Notes under the pieces: model-generated
Database searches by the model: none
Seen by the model: the letters and a program-made list of their open reading frames with translations, nothing else
What the model was told of the DNA's origin: nothing
Source of the DNA: Paramesorhizobium endophyticum
GTDB lineage: Bacteria > Pseudomonadota > Alphaproteobacteria > Rhizobiales > Rhizobiaceae
DNA: 64,000 nt
NCBI RefSeq assembly: GCF_014640615.1
Contig: NZ_BMHH01000005.1
Coordinates: forward strand, 124,001-188,000
Direction of reading: 5' to 3'
Part shown: one piece after another, positions 27,154 through 35,531 of the stretch
How positions within the stretch are numbered: position 1 is the first letter of the stretch
Layout of the letters: each line of letters opens with the position of its first letter
Translations under genes and position numbers: made by a program

Positions 27154-28635
27154 TCATGGCTGGCCGCGTTTTTCCATGGCGTCGAGGGCGGCGGCGAGGC
27201 GCTGCTCCTCGCCATAATAGCGGGCGCGCTCCCAGAAAACCGGTCGCCCGATGCCGGTGGAGACATGCTCGCCGATGATGCGGCCTTGCGCGTCTTCGCC
27301 CTTGATATCGTAGGTAAGCAGATCCTGCGTGATGATCACATCGCCTTCCATACCGACCACTTCGGTGATGTGTGTGATGCGGCGCGAGCCGTCGCGCAGG
27401 CGCGCGGCCTGGATGATGATATCGACCGAGCCGACGATGATCTCGCGCACGGTCTTCGCCGGCAGGGTGAAGCCGCCCATGGCGATCATCGCTTCGATGC
27501 GGTTCAGGCACTCGCGCGGGCTGTTGGAATGGATCGTGCCCATCGAGCCGTCATGCCCGGTGTTCATCGCCTGTAGCAGGTCGAACACTTCCGGCCCGCG
27601 GACCTCGCCGACGATGATGCGCTCGGGGCGCATACGCAGGCAGTTCTTGACGAGATCGCGCATGGTCACCTCGCCCTCTCCTTCCAGATTGGGCGGGCGG
27701 GTTTCGAGGCGCACCACATGGGGCTGCTGCAATTGCAGTTCCGCCGAATCCTCGCAGGTGATGATCCGCTCGCCCGCATCGATATAGCGGGTCAGGCAGT
27801 TGAGAAGCGTCGTCTTGCCGGAGCCGGTGCCGCCGGAGATGATAACATTGCAGCGTACGCGGCCGATGATTTGCAGGATTTCGGCTCCATGCGGCGAGAT
27901 CGCACCAAAACGCACTAGCTGGTCGAGCGTCAGCTTGTCCTTCTTGAACTTGCGGATGGTCAGGACCGCGCCGTCGATGGCGAGCGGCGGGGCGATGACG
28001 TTGACGCGCGAACCGTCGGGCAGGCGCGCGTCGCAGATCGGGCTCGATTCGTCGACACGGCGGCCCACCTGGCTGACGATGCGCTGGCAGACATTCAAGA
28101 GCTGCTGGTTGTCGCGGAAACGGATGCCGGTTTCCTGCACCTTGCCGTCGACTTCGATATAGGTCTTGCGCGGGCCGTTGACCATGATGTCGGCGATATC
28201 GTCGCGCGCCAGCAACGGCTCCAGCGGGCCATAGCCCAGCACATCGTTGCAGATGTCATCGAGCAGTTCCTCCTGCTCGGAGATCGACATGGCCAGATTC
28301 TTGATGGCGATGATGTCGTTGACGATATCGCGAATTTCCTCGCGCGCGGCGTCGGGCTCCATGCGGGAGAGCTGCGAGAGATCGATGGTGTCGATCAGCG
28401 CCGAGAAGACCTGGCTTTTCGTCGTGTAATAGCCCTCGTCCTTCTCGCGAACCGGGACGACGGGGGCAGGTGCGCGCATCGCATGCGGGGGCTGGGAGAG
28501 GCTGCCCGGCTCGATCACCGCGGCGTGGGCGGGGCTGGGAGATGGAGATACGGCCATCGCCGGCACAGGCACGGCACGGGGTACCTGCCCCGTTTGCCTT
28601 ACACCGTCATTGCCTCTTCTGCCGAACATATGCAT
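27154..28635 (-). CDS. cpaF: Tad pilus assembly ATPase CpaF/TadA
   Basis: The secretion-type hexameric ATPase that powers Flp pilus assembly. 493 residues: a Pro/Ala-rich N-terminal 60, then [18 protein letters not shown] (about residues 122-139), Walker [13 protein letters not shown] (about 269-280), the Asp box [19 protein letters not shown], Walker [19 protein letters not shown] and the His box [19 protein letters not shown]. CpaF-type N-terminal extension rather than the shorter GspE. It is preceded by cpaE, with a perfect 33-base-arm palindrome in the 177-base gap, and followed by tadB and tadC. Confidence 0.96.
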   Translation of the reverse strand: MHMFGRRGNDGVRQTGQVPRAVPVPAMAVSPSPSPAHAAVIEPGSLSQPPHAMRAPAPVVPVREKDEGYYTTKSQVFSALIDTIDLSQLSRMEPDAAREEIRDIVNDIIAIKNLAMSISEQEELLDDICNDVLGYGPLEPLLARDDIADIMVNGPRKTYIEVDGKVQETGIRFRDNQQLLNVCQRIVSQVGRRVDESSPICDARLPDGSRVNVIAPPLAIDGAVLTIRKFKKDKLTLDQLVRFGAISPHGAEILQIIGRVRCNVIISGGTGSGKTTLLNCLTRYIDAGERIITCEDSAELQLQQPHVVRLETRPPNLEGEGEVTMRDLVKNCLRMRPERIIVGEVRGPEVFDLLQAMNTGHDGSMGTIHSNSPRECLNRIEAMIAMGGFTLPAKTVREIIVGSVDIIIQAARLRDGSRRITHITEVVGMEGDVIITQDLLTYDIKGEDAQGRIIGEHVSTGIGRPVFWERARYYGEEQRLAAALDAMEKRGQP

Positions 28636-28690
28636 TCCGCCCCAAATCTTTGTTTTAGCCGCACGATCCTATGCAGTTACTGAAGCCGTC

Positions 28691-28761
28691 GCGGATAGCC
28701 CCTCACCCTTACCCTCTCCCCGTGAATTACGGGGAGAGGGTAAGGGTGAGGGGCTATCCGC
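28691..28761. repeat. Perfect 71-base palindrome, family C (copy 1)
   Basis: Two exact 33-base inverted arms around the centre GAATT; the arm reads GCGGATAGCCCCTCACCC and continues with TTACCCTCTCCCCGT. It lies between cpaE (stop at 28813) and cpaF (start at 28635). A related split copy is at 50435-50587. The hairpin would form in the pilus mRNA and may partly terminate it or protect upstream mRNA. Confidence 0.95.
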
Positions 28762-28812
28762 GCGATACACTTTTGAGCCCTGCCCTTCGCCCTCATCTAT
28801 CAAAACGTGCCC

Positions 28813-30105
28813 CTATTTCCCAAGCGCCAGCCGGTTCAAAAGGCTCGTCAGGCCGCTCTTCTTTTTGGCTCTCACCTCGACCCGCCCGGTCAGGACATGC
28901 GCGATATCGCCGATCACCTCCGTGATGGCGTGGGAGGGGTCGGTCTCGCCCAGCATCCGGCCATTGTTGGCGGCGTTGCCGAAAAGCTGCGGATCGAAAT
29001 TGATCAGCCCTATCGGCTCGACACCCAAGGGCTCGGCGAAATCGGCGGGCGATATCTCCGGGCGCTTCGGCACGCCGATCTGGTTCAGGATCAGGCGCGG
29101 CGGCGCATCGTTGGGCCGCAGCGCTTTCAGCGTATCGATCAAATTCTTGGCGTTGCGCAGATTGGCGAGGTCGGGCGCGGCGACGATCACCACCTCGTCG
29201 GCGCGGGCAAGCGTGGTGCGCGTCCAGCCGTTCCAGCCATGCGGTACGTCGAGGACGACATGAGGCGCGGTGCGCTGCGCGACATCGATCAAATTGGTGA
29301 AGGCGTCCTCGCTGAAGTCGAACGGGCGGTCGAGCATGGAGGGGGCGGCAAGCAGCGACAGATGGTCGTCGCATTGCGCCAGCAGGCGGTCGAGATAGAC
29401 CTCGTCGATCCGCTCCGGCGCGAACACCGCATCGGCTATGCCCTGCGCCGGGTCCTGATCGAAATTGATGTTGGCGGTGCCGTAGGGGAGATCCATATCG
29501 GCGATGACGACATCGCTCTCGAACCGGCTCGAAATCGTCCAGGCGACGTTATGGGCGATAGTGGAGGAGCCGACGCCGCCCTTGGCGCCGACGAAGGCGA
29601 GCGAGCGGCCCAGCGGCTCCGCCTCCGGCGCGACGAAGATGGAGGAGATGATGGCAAGGATGTCGGCGAGCGAAACGGGCGCGACGACATATTCGGAAAT
29701 GCCGCGGCGGAGCAGCTCGCGATAAAGCCAGACATCGTTGGAATGGCCGATGACCATCACCTTGGAGGTGGGATCGCAGACTTCGGCAAGCCGCATCAGT
29801 TGGTCGAGCAGCGCGCGCGGCTCCGCCGTCGATTCGACGATCAGCAGATTGGGCGTCGGCGCGCTCTGATAGAACTCGATTGCGGTTGGAATGCCGCCCA
29901 TATGCACCTTGAGATGGGCCTTCGCCATGCGGCGGTCCTCGCCCGCCCGTTCGATGGGCTTGGCGACGCCATCGGTCTCACAGAAGGCCTGGATCGAGAT
30001 GCGCGGTATCGGGCGCAGCGATTGCAGCAGTGCGATGTTTTCCTGCCTGATATAGGAATCCGGATTCTTGTCCGTTTCTTCGGTTTCATAGGTCAGATTG
30101 TGCAT
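28813..30105 (-). CDS. cpaE: Tad pilus localisation protein CpaE/TadZ
   Basis: A MinD/ParA-like protein that places the Tad machine at the pole or site of assembly. 430 residues: N-terminal receiver-like domain without an obvious phosphoacceptor set (about residues 45-155) and an ATPase-like domain with FVGAKGGVGSSTIAHNVAW (about 172-190), where the deviant Walker motif lacks the usual GK[ST] end (GVGSST). DVVIADMDLPYGTAN follows. The ATG at 30105 overlaps the cpaD stop (TGATG); a TTG one codon earlier is possible. The gene is upstream of cpaF. Confidence 0.94.
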   Translation of the reverse strand: MHNLTYETEETDKNPDSYIRQENIALLQSLRPIPRISIQAFCETDGVAKPIERAGEDRRMAKAHLKVHMGGIPTAIEFYQSAPTPNLLIVESTAEPRALLDQLMRLAEVCDPTSKVMVIGHSNDVWLYRELLRRGISEYVVAPVSLADILAIISSIFVAPEAEPLGRSLAFVGAKGGVGSSTIAHNVAWTISSRFESDVVIADMDLPYGTANINFDQDPAQGIADAVFAPERIDEVYLDRLLAQCDDHLSLLAAPSMLDRPFDFSEDAFTNLIDVAQRTAPHVVLDVPHGWNGWTRTTLARADEVVIVAAPDLANLRNAKNLIDTLKALRPNDAPPRLILNQIGVPKRPEISPADFAEPLGVEPIGLINFDPQLFGNAANNGRMLGETDPSHAITEVIGDIAHVLTGRVEVRAKKKSGLTSLLNRLALGK

Positions 30106-30818
30106 CAATACTCAACCTCCCGCGATCCCTGCCACACGGAGCCGCTGCTCTGTGAGCTCTCCTGATAATCGCCGATCACCTTGCCGCGCCGCGCCGCGTC
30201 GACTTCGCCGGGCGCGCGCGGTCCCAGCAGATCAGCCGGGTTGGCGATCTGCGCGGCGAGGTTGTTCTGGCTGGCACAGCCGAAATTCGCGTAATGCTTG
30301 TTCTCGACGGTGTTGAGCAGATCGTCCGGCCAGCGCCCGCACGGACCGGCGGCGGCGGTCATGGCGTAATAGGTGATGCGGACGGGCGCGACATCGGGCG
30401 AGGCGACCTTATAAGTCTCCGTCGCAATATTGCTGGGGCGCACCCCGCCCTTGCGCAGCACATTGGCAATCTCGGTGCTGATCCTATAGGCCGCCGCCTC
30501 ATTATAGGATCCCGAGGGCAGCATGATGTAGACCATGCCGGAGCCATTGGCGCGGTAATTGAGAAGCGCGTTCTGGACGATGCTGCGCTGGGTGGCGGAA
30601 AGCCTGATATCGCCATGCCGGACGGGTATGTCCACCACCTGCTCGCGCTCGGCGATGGTGATGGGGTGATTGGTGCGGTAATCGTCCGGTATGGAGCCGA
30701 CCGTCATGGGCTGGCTGACGCAGCCGGAGAGGATGAGGGCGGCGGTGATCAGCGCAGTCCTCCCGGTAAAACGGCGAGGCCGCTCCCCCCCCTCTACCCT
30801 GCCGGGCCGGTTGGGCAC
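30105..30818 (-). CDS. cpaD: Tad pilus lipoprotein CpaD
   Basis: Outer-membrane-associated lipoprotein of the Tad secretin complex. The core runs from lipobox LILSGC through MTVGSIPDDYRTNHPITIAE, VDIPVRHGDIRLSATQR, to GPCGRWPDDLLNTVENKHYANFGC, all typical of CpaD. The start is uncertain: no ATG, GTG or TTG lies in frame close before the signal sequence. The nearest is the GTG at 30818, directly after AAGGAGG, and the frame stays open to an ATG at 31070, entirely inside the family-B repeat. The ancestral start therefore seems to have been replaced by the repeat insertion. The cysteine-to-stop part is intact. It is coupled to cpaE by TGATG. Confidence 0.82.
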   Translation of the reverse strand: MPNRPGRVEGGERPRRFTGRTALITAALILSGCVSQPMTVGSIPDDYRTNHPITIAEREQVVDIPVRHGDIRLSATQRSIVQNALLNYRANGSGMVYIMLPSGSYNEAAAYRISTEIANVLRKGGVRPSNIATETYKVASPDVAPVRITYYAMTAAAGPCGRWPDDLLNTVENKHYANFGCASQNNLAAQIANPADLLGPRAPGEVDAARRGKVIGDYQESSQSSGSVWQGSREVEY

Positions 30819-31005
30819 CCTCCTTCCCCCTTGCGGGGATTGAGGAGCGTTCGGCCGCAGGCCGAGGAAAAGCCAACGATTTGGCTTTTCCAGCGACGAA
30901 CCCCGCGTCAGCGGGCGGATGGGGGTGGTGACGGGTGCGCTTTTGCTGGAGACCGTGGCGAACGCGTCACCACCCCCACCCGACCCTTCGGGCGGGTGCG
31001 AGCCC
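30818..31005. repeat. Palindromic repeat, family B (copy 2, interrupted)
   Basis: It matches copy 1 (3478-3633) in CCTCCTTCCCCCTTGCGGGG, CCCGCGTCAGCGGGCGGATG and GGGGGTGGTGACGGGTGCGC. About 63 extra bases (roughly 30840-30902) with their own hairpin (AAAAGCCAA / TTGGCTTTT) split it. The element is flanked by short family-A-like ends (CTCTACCCTGCCGGG at 30791 and CCCGGCAGGGCAGAG at 31009). It forms the cpaC-cpaD gap. Confidence 0.85.
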
Positions 31006-31066
31006 GGCCCGGCAGGGCAGAGAGGGGTGTCACAGCTCCAACGTTTCCCAAACATCACCATCCCCC

Positions 31067-32605
31067 TCACTTGTAAATATAACCGACGACGCCGTGATAG
31101 CGTCCGGACGGAAGCTGCGCCTTGCCGGTGCCATAGACGCGGTTGACCTGGCCGAGGATGTAGCCCGCCGGATCGCTCGCCGGGGCGAGATTGTCATCGG
31201 GCCGGGCCAGCGCGTTGCGCGCCATGGGGCGCACCAGATAGGGCGTGACCAGGATGACGAGTTCGGTCTCGTTGCGCACGAATTCGCGGCTGCGGAAGAG
31301 CGTGCCGAGGACCGGGATCTTCGACAATCCGGGCATGCCTGATATCGCCTGCCTCGTCTCATCGCGAATGAGACCCGCGATCATCATCGAGCCGCCGGAA
31401 GGCAGCTCCACCGTCGTATCGGCGAGGCGCTTGCGAAGCGACAGGATGTTGCCCGCGGGGCGACTTCCGCCTGAACTCATAGCGATGGAGCCTTCCATCG
31501 TCGGTTCGGAGACGGAGGTGCGCACCTTGAGGCTGATGCGGCCGGGCGAAAGCACCACGGGCATGAACTCGAGGCCGATGCCGTATTCGATTTTCTCGTG
31601 CTCGGTGACAAGGTTTTCCGCGCCGGTCTTCTCGTTGACCCGGACGTCCTGGCCGGTGATGATGTTGTACTCACCGCCAACCTTGAAAACCGCCTTCTCG
31701 CCCGAGACGGCAGTAAGCGTCGGCTCGGCGAGCGTCTTCATCACGCCCGCCAGTTCCATGGCATTGAGATAAGCGCTGAGGGTGCCGCTGCCGAAACGGC
31801 CCGAAATCATTCCGCCTGAATTGGTGATGGCCTGACCGGCGAGAGCGGCGACATTTTCCGAGATGCCGCCATAAGTGATGCCATCGGCGCTGCCCGAGCC
31901 GATCATGTTGACGCCGAGCTGCTTCATGACCGAGCGGCTGACTTCCGCCACCGTCACCTTCAGCGTCACCTGATCGTCGCCGATGGTCTTTATGAGATTG
32001 ACGATCTTGCTGGTGCGGCGATCTTCCTCATCCGGCCCGTCGATGATGGAAACGCCACCGCCGCCGCCCGCCGAGACGTTTTTGCTATATTGCCCGGTCG
32101 TCGCCTCGCCGCCGGAGACGAAGAGTTCCGCGAGTTTGGCGGCCCTTGCCGAATCCTGCGGCGTCTCGACCGTTCCCGTCAGCACCACATTGTCGTTGAT
32201 GAGTTCGACGGTGATGTCCGAGCCGGGGATATATTTCTTCAGATAATGGTTGAGGCCCGCGACATCGCGCTCGATCTCGAGGTCGAGGCTGGCGATCTGC
32301 TCGCCATCCGGCCCGAAGACGAAGATGTTGGTCTGGCCCACCTGTTTGCCGAACAGATAAATGCGCCGTGCCGTGCGCGTCACCGCGTCCGCCACATCGG
32401 GATTGGCGACGAGGATATCATAGGCATCGCGCGGAAGGTCGATGACGATGGATTTGTTGAGTCCCAGCTTGATGCGCTTGGCGCCGCCGTTCTGGCTGAG
32501 CTGCACGACGTTGTTTTGCGCGTGCGCGGGCGAGGCGAGCGGGCTGGCCAGAGCCAAGAGGGCGAGGGTGAGGGCGATTCGAGTTTTGACCGCAGCGCAC
32601 GTCAC
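31067..32605 (-). CDS. cpaC: Tad pilus outer-membrane secretin CpaC/RcpA
   Basis: Forms the outer-membrane channel for the Flp pilus. The start chosen is the GTG giving MTCAAVKTRIALTLALLAL, because a signal peptide follows (cleavage near SPAHAQNN) and GAGGGGG lies about six bases upstream. That Shine-Dalgarno is part of a family-A repeat. 512 residues: N-terminal pilus/T2SS domain (about residues 40-120), BON-like TVELINDNVVLTGTVETPQD (about 128-147) and the secretin domain, with MLIRDETRQ-type segment GGSMMIAGLIRDETRQAISG, GLSKIPVLGTLFRS and TELVILVTPYLV at about 440-480. cpaB is upstream. Confidence 0.93.
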   Translation of the reverse strand: MTCAAVKTRIALTLALLALASPLASPAHAQNNVVQLSQNGGAKRIKLGLNKSIVIDLPRDAYDILVANPDVADAVTRTARRIYLFGKQVGQTNIFVFGPDGEQIASLDLEIERDVAGLNHYLKKYIPGSDITVELINDNVVLTGTVETPQDSARAAKLAELFVSGGEATTGQYSKNVSAGGGGGVSIIDGPDEEDRRTSKIVNLIKTIGDDQVTLKVTVAEVSRSVMKQLGVNMIGSGSADGITYGGISENVAALAGQAITNSGGMISGRFGSGTLSAYLNAMELAGVMKTLAEPTLTAVSGEKAVFKVGGEYNIITGQDVRVNEKTGAENLVTEHEKIEYGIGLEFMPVVLSPGRISLKVRTSVSEPTMEGSIAMSSGGSRPAGNILSLRKRLADTTVELPSGGSMMIAGLIRDETRQAISGMPGLSKIPVLGTLFRSREFVRNETELVILVTPYLVRPMARNALARPDDNLAPASDPAGYILGQVNRVYGTGKAQLPSGRYHGVVGYIYK

Positions 32606-32608
32606 GGC

Positions 32609-32770
32609 ACCCCCCTCTGTCCTGCCGGACATCTCCCCCACAAGGGGGGAGATTGGCTGACACGTCGGTCCACGCATATTCCGCAACGTTTGCGATTGGT
32701 GCCGAACGGCCATGACGGCGTGATCTCCCCCCTTGTGGGGGAGATGTCCGGCAGGACAGAGGGGGGTGTT
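32609..32770. repeat. Palindromic repeat, family A (copy 1)
   Basis: Two inverted halves: CCCCCCTCTGTCCTGCCGGA with ATCTCCCCC[A]CAAGGGGGGAGAT at the left and its inverted counterpart at the right, around a roughly 60-base middle. It fills the cpaB-cpaC gap and supplies the apparent cpaC ribosome binding site. Other copies: 46085-46241, 47231-47393, 51627-51787. Confidence 0.95.
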
Positions 32771-32823
32771 ACGGGACCGGCGCTTCAAACTGAAACGCCC
32801 TAAAAGCGGGTTGCCATTTACCA

Positions 32824-33630
32824 TCATCGTGCCCCCACTTCCGTCACGGTTCCCGATTTGATGAGCTTCACCGTCCCGCGCCGTCCGGGGGCGGAGACGA
32901 GATAGTCGGCCTCCTTCTCCGCCGGCTCCTGCGCGTCATGCGCCGAGCGCAGCGCGAGGCTGAGGCGGTCGGCCATTTGCTGCGCGACGATAATGATTTC
33001 CGACTGCTGCGGGGTCAGTTCCAGCGTTGCCGTCTGGCCGACGATCACCTTGTTGCCCTTCTCATCCTCCTGGATGTTCTGGTCGATCGCCAATACGCGG
33101 ATGTTTTCGAGGATCGTCTCGGTCAAGAAGCGGGACTTGCCGTTATCGCCTTCCTGCTTGCGGGTCATGATGACGTCGACGAAATCATTGGGCAGGATGA
33201 AGCCGCCGGCGGAGGTATCGGCGGAAATCTGGGTGGCGACCGCGCGCATTCCCGGCGGCAGCATCGCGGACATGAAGCTCTGCCCCGGGCCGATCAGCTT
33301 GGCCTTGCGGATGGGCTCGCCGGTCATCAATTGCAGCCGGACGGTGGAACCTTTCAGTTCCTCCATCGCCTGGGGCTCGGCATCGCGGGTGATATAGCCT
33401 TCGGTGATCGCCTCGGCGGGCCAGGGCTGCCAGCGCATCTGGCCGGAGAGTTCAGCGCCGACGCCGAGAGTCTCGGTGGCGACGAGCACGTCACGCAATT
33501 CGATCTGCGCGGTTGGCGCGGCGGCCTCGACCACGACCGGCGCGGGCGCCGACATGCTCATCGCGATATAGCCCGCCCCGACGGCGGCAATGACCGCGAC
33601 GGCCAGAATGACCAAGCGTGCTGACTTCAT
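32824..33630 (-). CDS. cpaB: Tad pilus assembly protein CpaB/RcpC
   Basis: Periplasmic/outer-membrane protein that supports the secretin. Start MKSARLVILAVAVIAAVGAG is chosen as the membrane-anchor start, with GGTGGGAAT just before it. 268 residues: N-terminal helix, SAF-domain-like region with VLVATETLGVGAELSGQMRW (about residues 48-67), ITRDAEPQAMEELKGSTVR and the CpaB signature PPGMRAVATQISADTSAGGF with LPNDFVDVIM (about 130-160). It lies between cpaA and cpaC. Confidence 0.93.
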   Translation of the reverse strand: MKSARLVILAVAVIAAVGAGYIAMSMSAPAPVVVEAAAPTAQIELRDVLVATETLGVGAELSGQMRWQPWPAEAITEGYITRDAEPQAMEELKGSTVRLQLMTGEPIRKAKLIGPGQSFMSAMLPPGMRAVATQISADTSAGGFILPNDFVDVIMTRKQEGDNGKSRFLTETILENIRVLAIDQNIQEDEKGNKVIVGQTATLELTPQQSEIIIVAQQMADRLSLALRSAHDAQEPAEKEADYLVSAPGRRGTVKLIKSGTVTEVGAR

Positions 33631-33734
33631 ATTCCCACCCCACGCGCACCCTACGCGAGGCAACCATGCAGCGGGAATCGTGTAATTATGGTTAACGCAA
33701 TCTTATGCCGGTTTGGAAAGATTGATATCCGGCG

Positions 33735-34256
33735 TTAAAACGAGGAGAGCCGTGCAAGGACCCAGAGGCCCAAAGGCGATTGCGGAAAAGTGAGGAGACC
33801 GGCGGCGCCGAGCGCGATGCCGTAGGGAATGCCGACATCCTTCTGGGCAAGCCGGTGCATGAATTCGAAACGGCCGGCAACCACGGCAAGAGGCGAGCGG
33901 CGATAGGCGAGGATCGCGAGCGTCAGCATGCCGCCCAGCATGGAACCGATGACGATATAGTTGAGGAGATCGACGCTCCAGCCGAGCCAAACCGCAGTCG
34001 CCGCCATCAGCTTGGCGTCACCCCCGCCCATGGCGCGGATGGCGAAAAGGCCGAAAGTCGCCGCGAGGACTGCAAGCCCGGCGACGAAATGCATGGCGTA
34101 GACATCCCAGGCCATGCCGGTGAGCGGTGCCAGAATGGCGAAGGCGCCGACGAGGATCAACGACACCCGGTTCTGGATTGTCATGGACAGAAGGTCGGAA
34201 ACCATCGCGAAGGCCATCGCGAAGGGGAAGATGACAAGGATGGCTGCTTCGGTCAT
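33735..34256 (-). CDS. cpaA: Prepilin peptidase CpaA (A24 family)
   Basis: Inner-membrane aspartic peptidase that cleaves the Flp prepilin leader. The ATG at 34256 is preferred over a TTG two codons earlier, with GAGGTAG upstream. 173 residues, with about five membrane helices. The two catalytic aspartates are in VSDLLSMTIQNRVS (about residues 18-31) and AMGGGDAKLMAATAVW (about 86-101, the GxGD motif). CpaA is short because it lacks the N-terminal methylase domain of PilD. It follows the flp genes by 11 bases and starts the cpa assembly genes. Confidence 0.95.
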   Translation of the reverse strand: MTEAAILVIFPFAMAFAMVSDLLSMTIQNRVSLILVGAFAILAPLTGMAWDVYAMHFVAGLAVLAATFGLFAIRAMGGGDAKLMAATAVWLGWSVDLLNYIVIGSMLGGMLTLAILAYRRSPLAVVAGRFEFMHRLAQKDVGIPYGIALGAAGLLTFPQSPLGLWVLARLSSF

Positions 34257-34267
34257 GAGCAACTACC

Positions 34268-34441
34268 TCACTTCAATACATCAGAGATAGCCGTCGCAAC
34301 AAAGTCGAATTTTCCTCCAATAGCGGCTGAGAGTTGTAGGAGACCGGTAATAATAGCGATCGAAACAAGTGCACCGATCAGGCCGTATTCAATTGCGGCT
34401 GAGGCTCTTTGATCTCGGAGAAAGCGCTTGGGAATTGTCAT
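34268..34441 (-). CDS. flp: Flp/Fap family pilin, second copy
   Basis: A 57-residue pilin subunit of the Tad system. It starts MTIPKRFLRDQRASAAIEYG; the conserved processing region is SAAIEYGLIGALVSIAIITG (about residues 14-33), where Glu follows the predicted cleavage region and the hydrophobic helix continues. It is shorter and less canonical than the first copy, with a diverged C-terminus (AAIGGKFDFVATAISDVLK). A GGGAGG lies about nine bases upstream. It sits between the other flp and cpaA. Confidence 0.92.
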   Translation of the reverse strand: MTIPKRFLRDQRASAAIEYGLIGALVSIAIITGLLQLSAAIGGKFDFVATAISDVLK

Positions 34442-34520
34442 CGGAGATAGCCTCCCTCGGGCGTAAAGCCGGGCTAGCCGCCCGATTGATGCTCGAGCGG
34501 CTGACCCAAATCCAACTAGA

Positions 34521-34712
34521 TTAGCCTTTCGTCTCTTCCTTGCCAGCGTCTCTGAGAGTCTCTCCAAGCTTTGTGAACTTGTCATCAATGTGCCCGCCCA
34601 GAGCTTGGGCTCCACCGATGATGGCGACGGAAATCAGCGCGGCGATGAGGCCGTATTCGATGGCGGTTGCGCCGGATTCATCCTTGGCGAAGCGCTTGAG
34701 AAGGTTCTTCAT
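34521..34712 (-). CDS. flp: Flp/Fap family pilin, first copy
   Basis: A 63-residue Tad pilin, MKNLLKRFAKDESGATAIEY start, with the canonical leader-cleavage and helix region GATAIEYGLIAALISVAIIG (about residues 14-33). It is the probable major pilin, given its stronger match to the family. It is the first gene of the minus-strand pilus operon, and the 282-base region before it also serves the divergent CpaC-N-like gene, so the promoters for both operons likely lie there. Confidence 0.95.
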   Translation of the reverse strand: MKNLLKRFAKDESGATAIEYGLIAALISVAIIGGAQALGGHIDDKFTKLGETLRDAGKEETKG

Positions 34713-34994
34713 GTTTTTGGCTCCTGAACTCTTTGTTGATACAGCACTTCCGTCAACTTGTTGTTTTGGATCTCGTTGATCGGATGGCCGCAACCTAGGA
34801 GCAGCGGATTGCAATCGCCTTAAAAAACACCCTTAGGAAAAGGTAAATGCGAGGCTTGATTTCATGTGGTTAATCCAAGGGAAATATTTTGCCTCCGTTT
34901 TGAAGTATTGAGCGTCATGCGCCTGATTTTAAACCTTCCTTCACCAATGGGGCTCATGGATGGATAAGGATTTGCCCGGGTGGGGAGAAACCGA

Positions 34995-35417
34995 ATGTCA
35001 TATAAAACTCGATATGGGATGAGCCGCGCCCTTTGCGCCGCCTCGATGCTTTTCGCGACAGTCATTACCGGCGCGGGTTCCGCTGCTGCCGCTGACGAAG
35101 GCATCAAGCTTATGGCCAACCAGACGCGCGTCCTGCGTCTCGTGCGTCCGGCCGATACAGTCGCCATCGGCGATCCCGAACTTCTCGATGTGGTAGTGCA
35201 GGATTCGAAAACGGTCGTGCTTACCGGCAAGGGGCGCTTCGGCGTCACCAATATCGTGGCTCTCGACGCTGAGGGCCGGGCGATCCTGGACGATACGATC
35301 ATCGTCGGCCGAGACGATAGCAAGATCACCCGCGTTTATCGACGCGACGATGTGCAGATGCTCTCCTGCACGCCCTTCTGCGAGAAGGCTTATCAGAACA
35401 CCGGCGCGGTCAACTGA
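34995..35417 (+). CDS. Stand-alone pilus assembly N-terminal-domain protein (CpaC N-domain-like)
   Basis: A 140-residue exported protein: signal peptide to about residue 33 (cleavage near AAAADEG), then a single pilus/T2SS N-terminal domain, with NQTRVLRLVRPADTVAIGDP (about residues 42-61) and DSKTVVLTGKGRFGVTNIVAL. It resembles residues 40-120 of CpaC but has no secretin domain. Near the C-terminus is a CTPFCE motif, possibly a disulfide. Start ATG follows GGGGAGAAACCGA. It opens the plus-strand unit with the two TadE-like genes, so a periplasmic role with the secretin is likely. Confidence 0.88.
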   Translation: MSYKTRYGMSRALCAASMLFATVITGAGSAAAADEGIKLMANQTRVLRLVRPADTVAIGDPELLDVVVQDSKTVVLTGKGRFGVTNIVALDAEGRAILDDTIIVGRDDSKITRVYRRDDVQMLSCTPFCEKAYQNTGAVN

Positions 35418-35531
35418 CATGGTTGACAGGACGTAACGACTTTCCCTCCAATTTGCTCATCCCTGCATACGGGAATGCAACATGTCCGCGCCTATGATCC
35501 GGCCATAGCCAGGGTTGGGGAGCCGGGGGAA

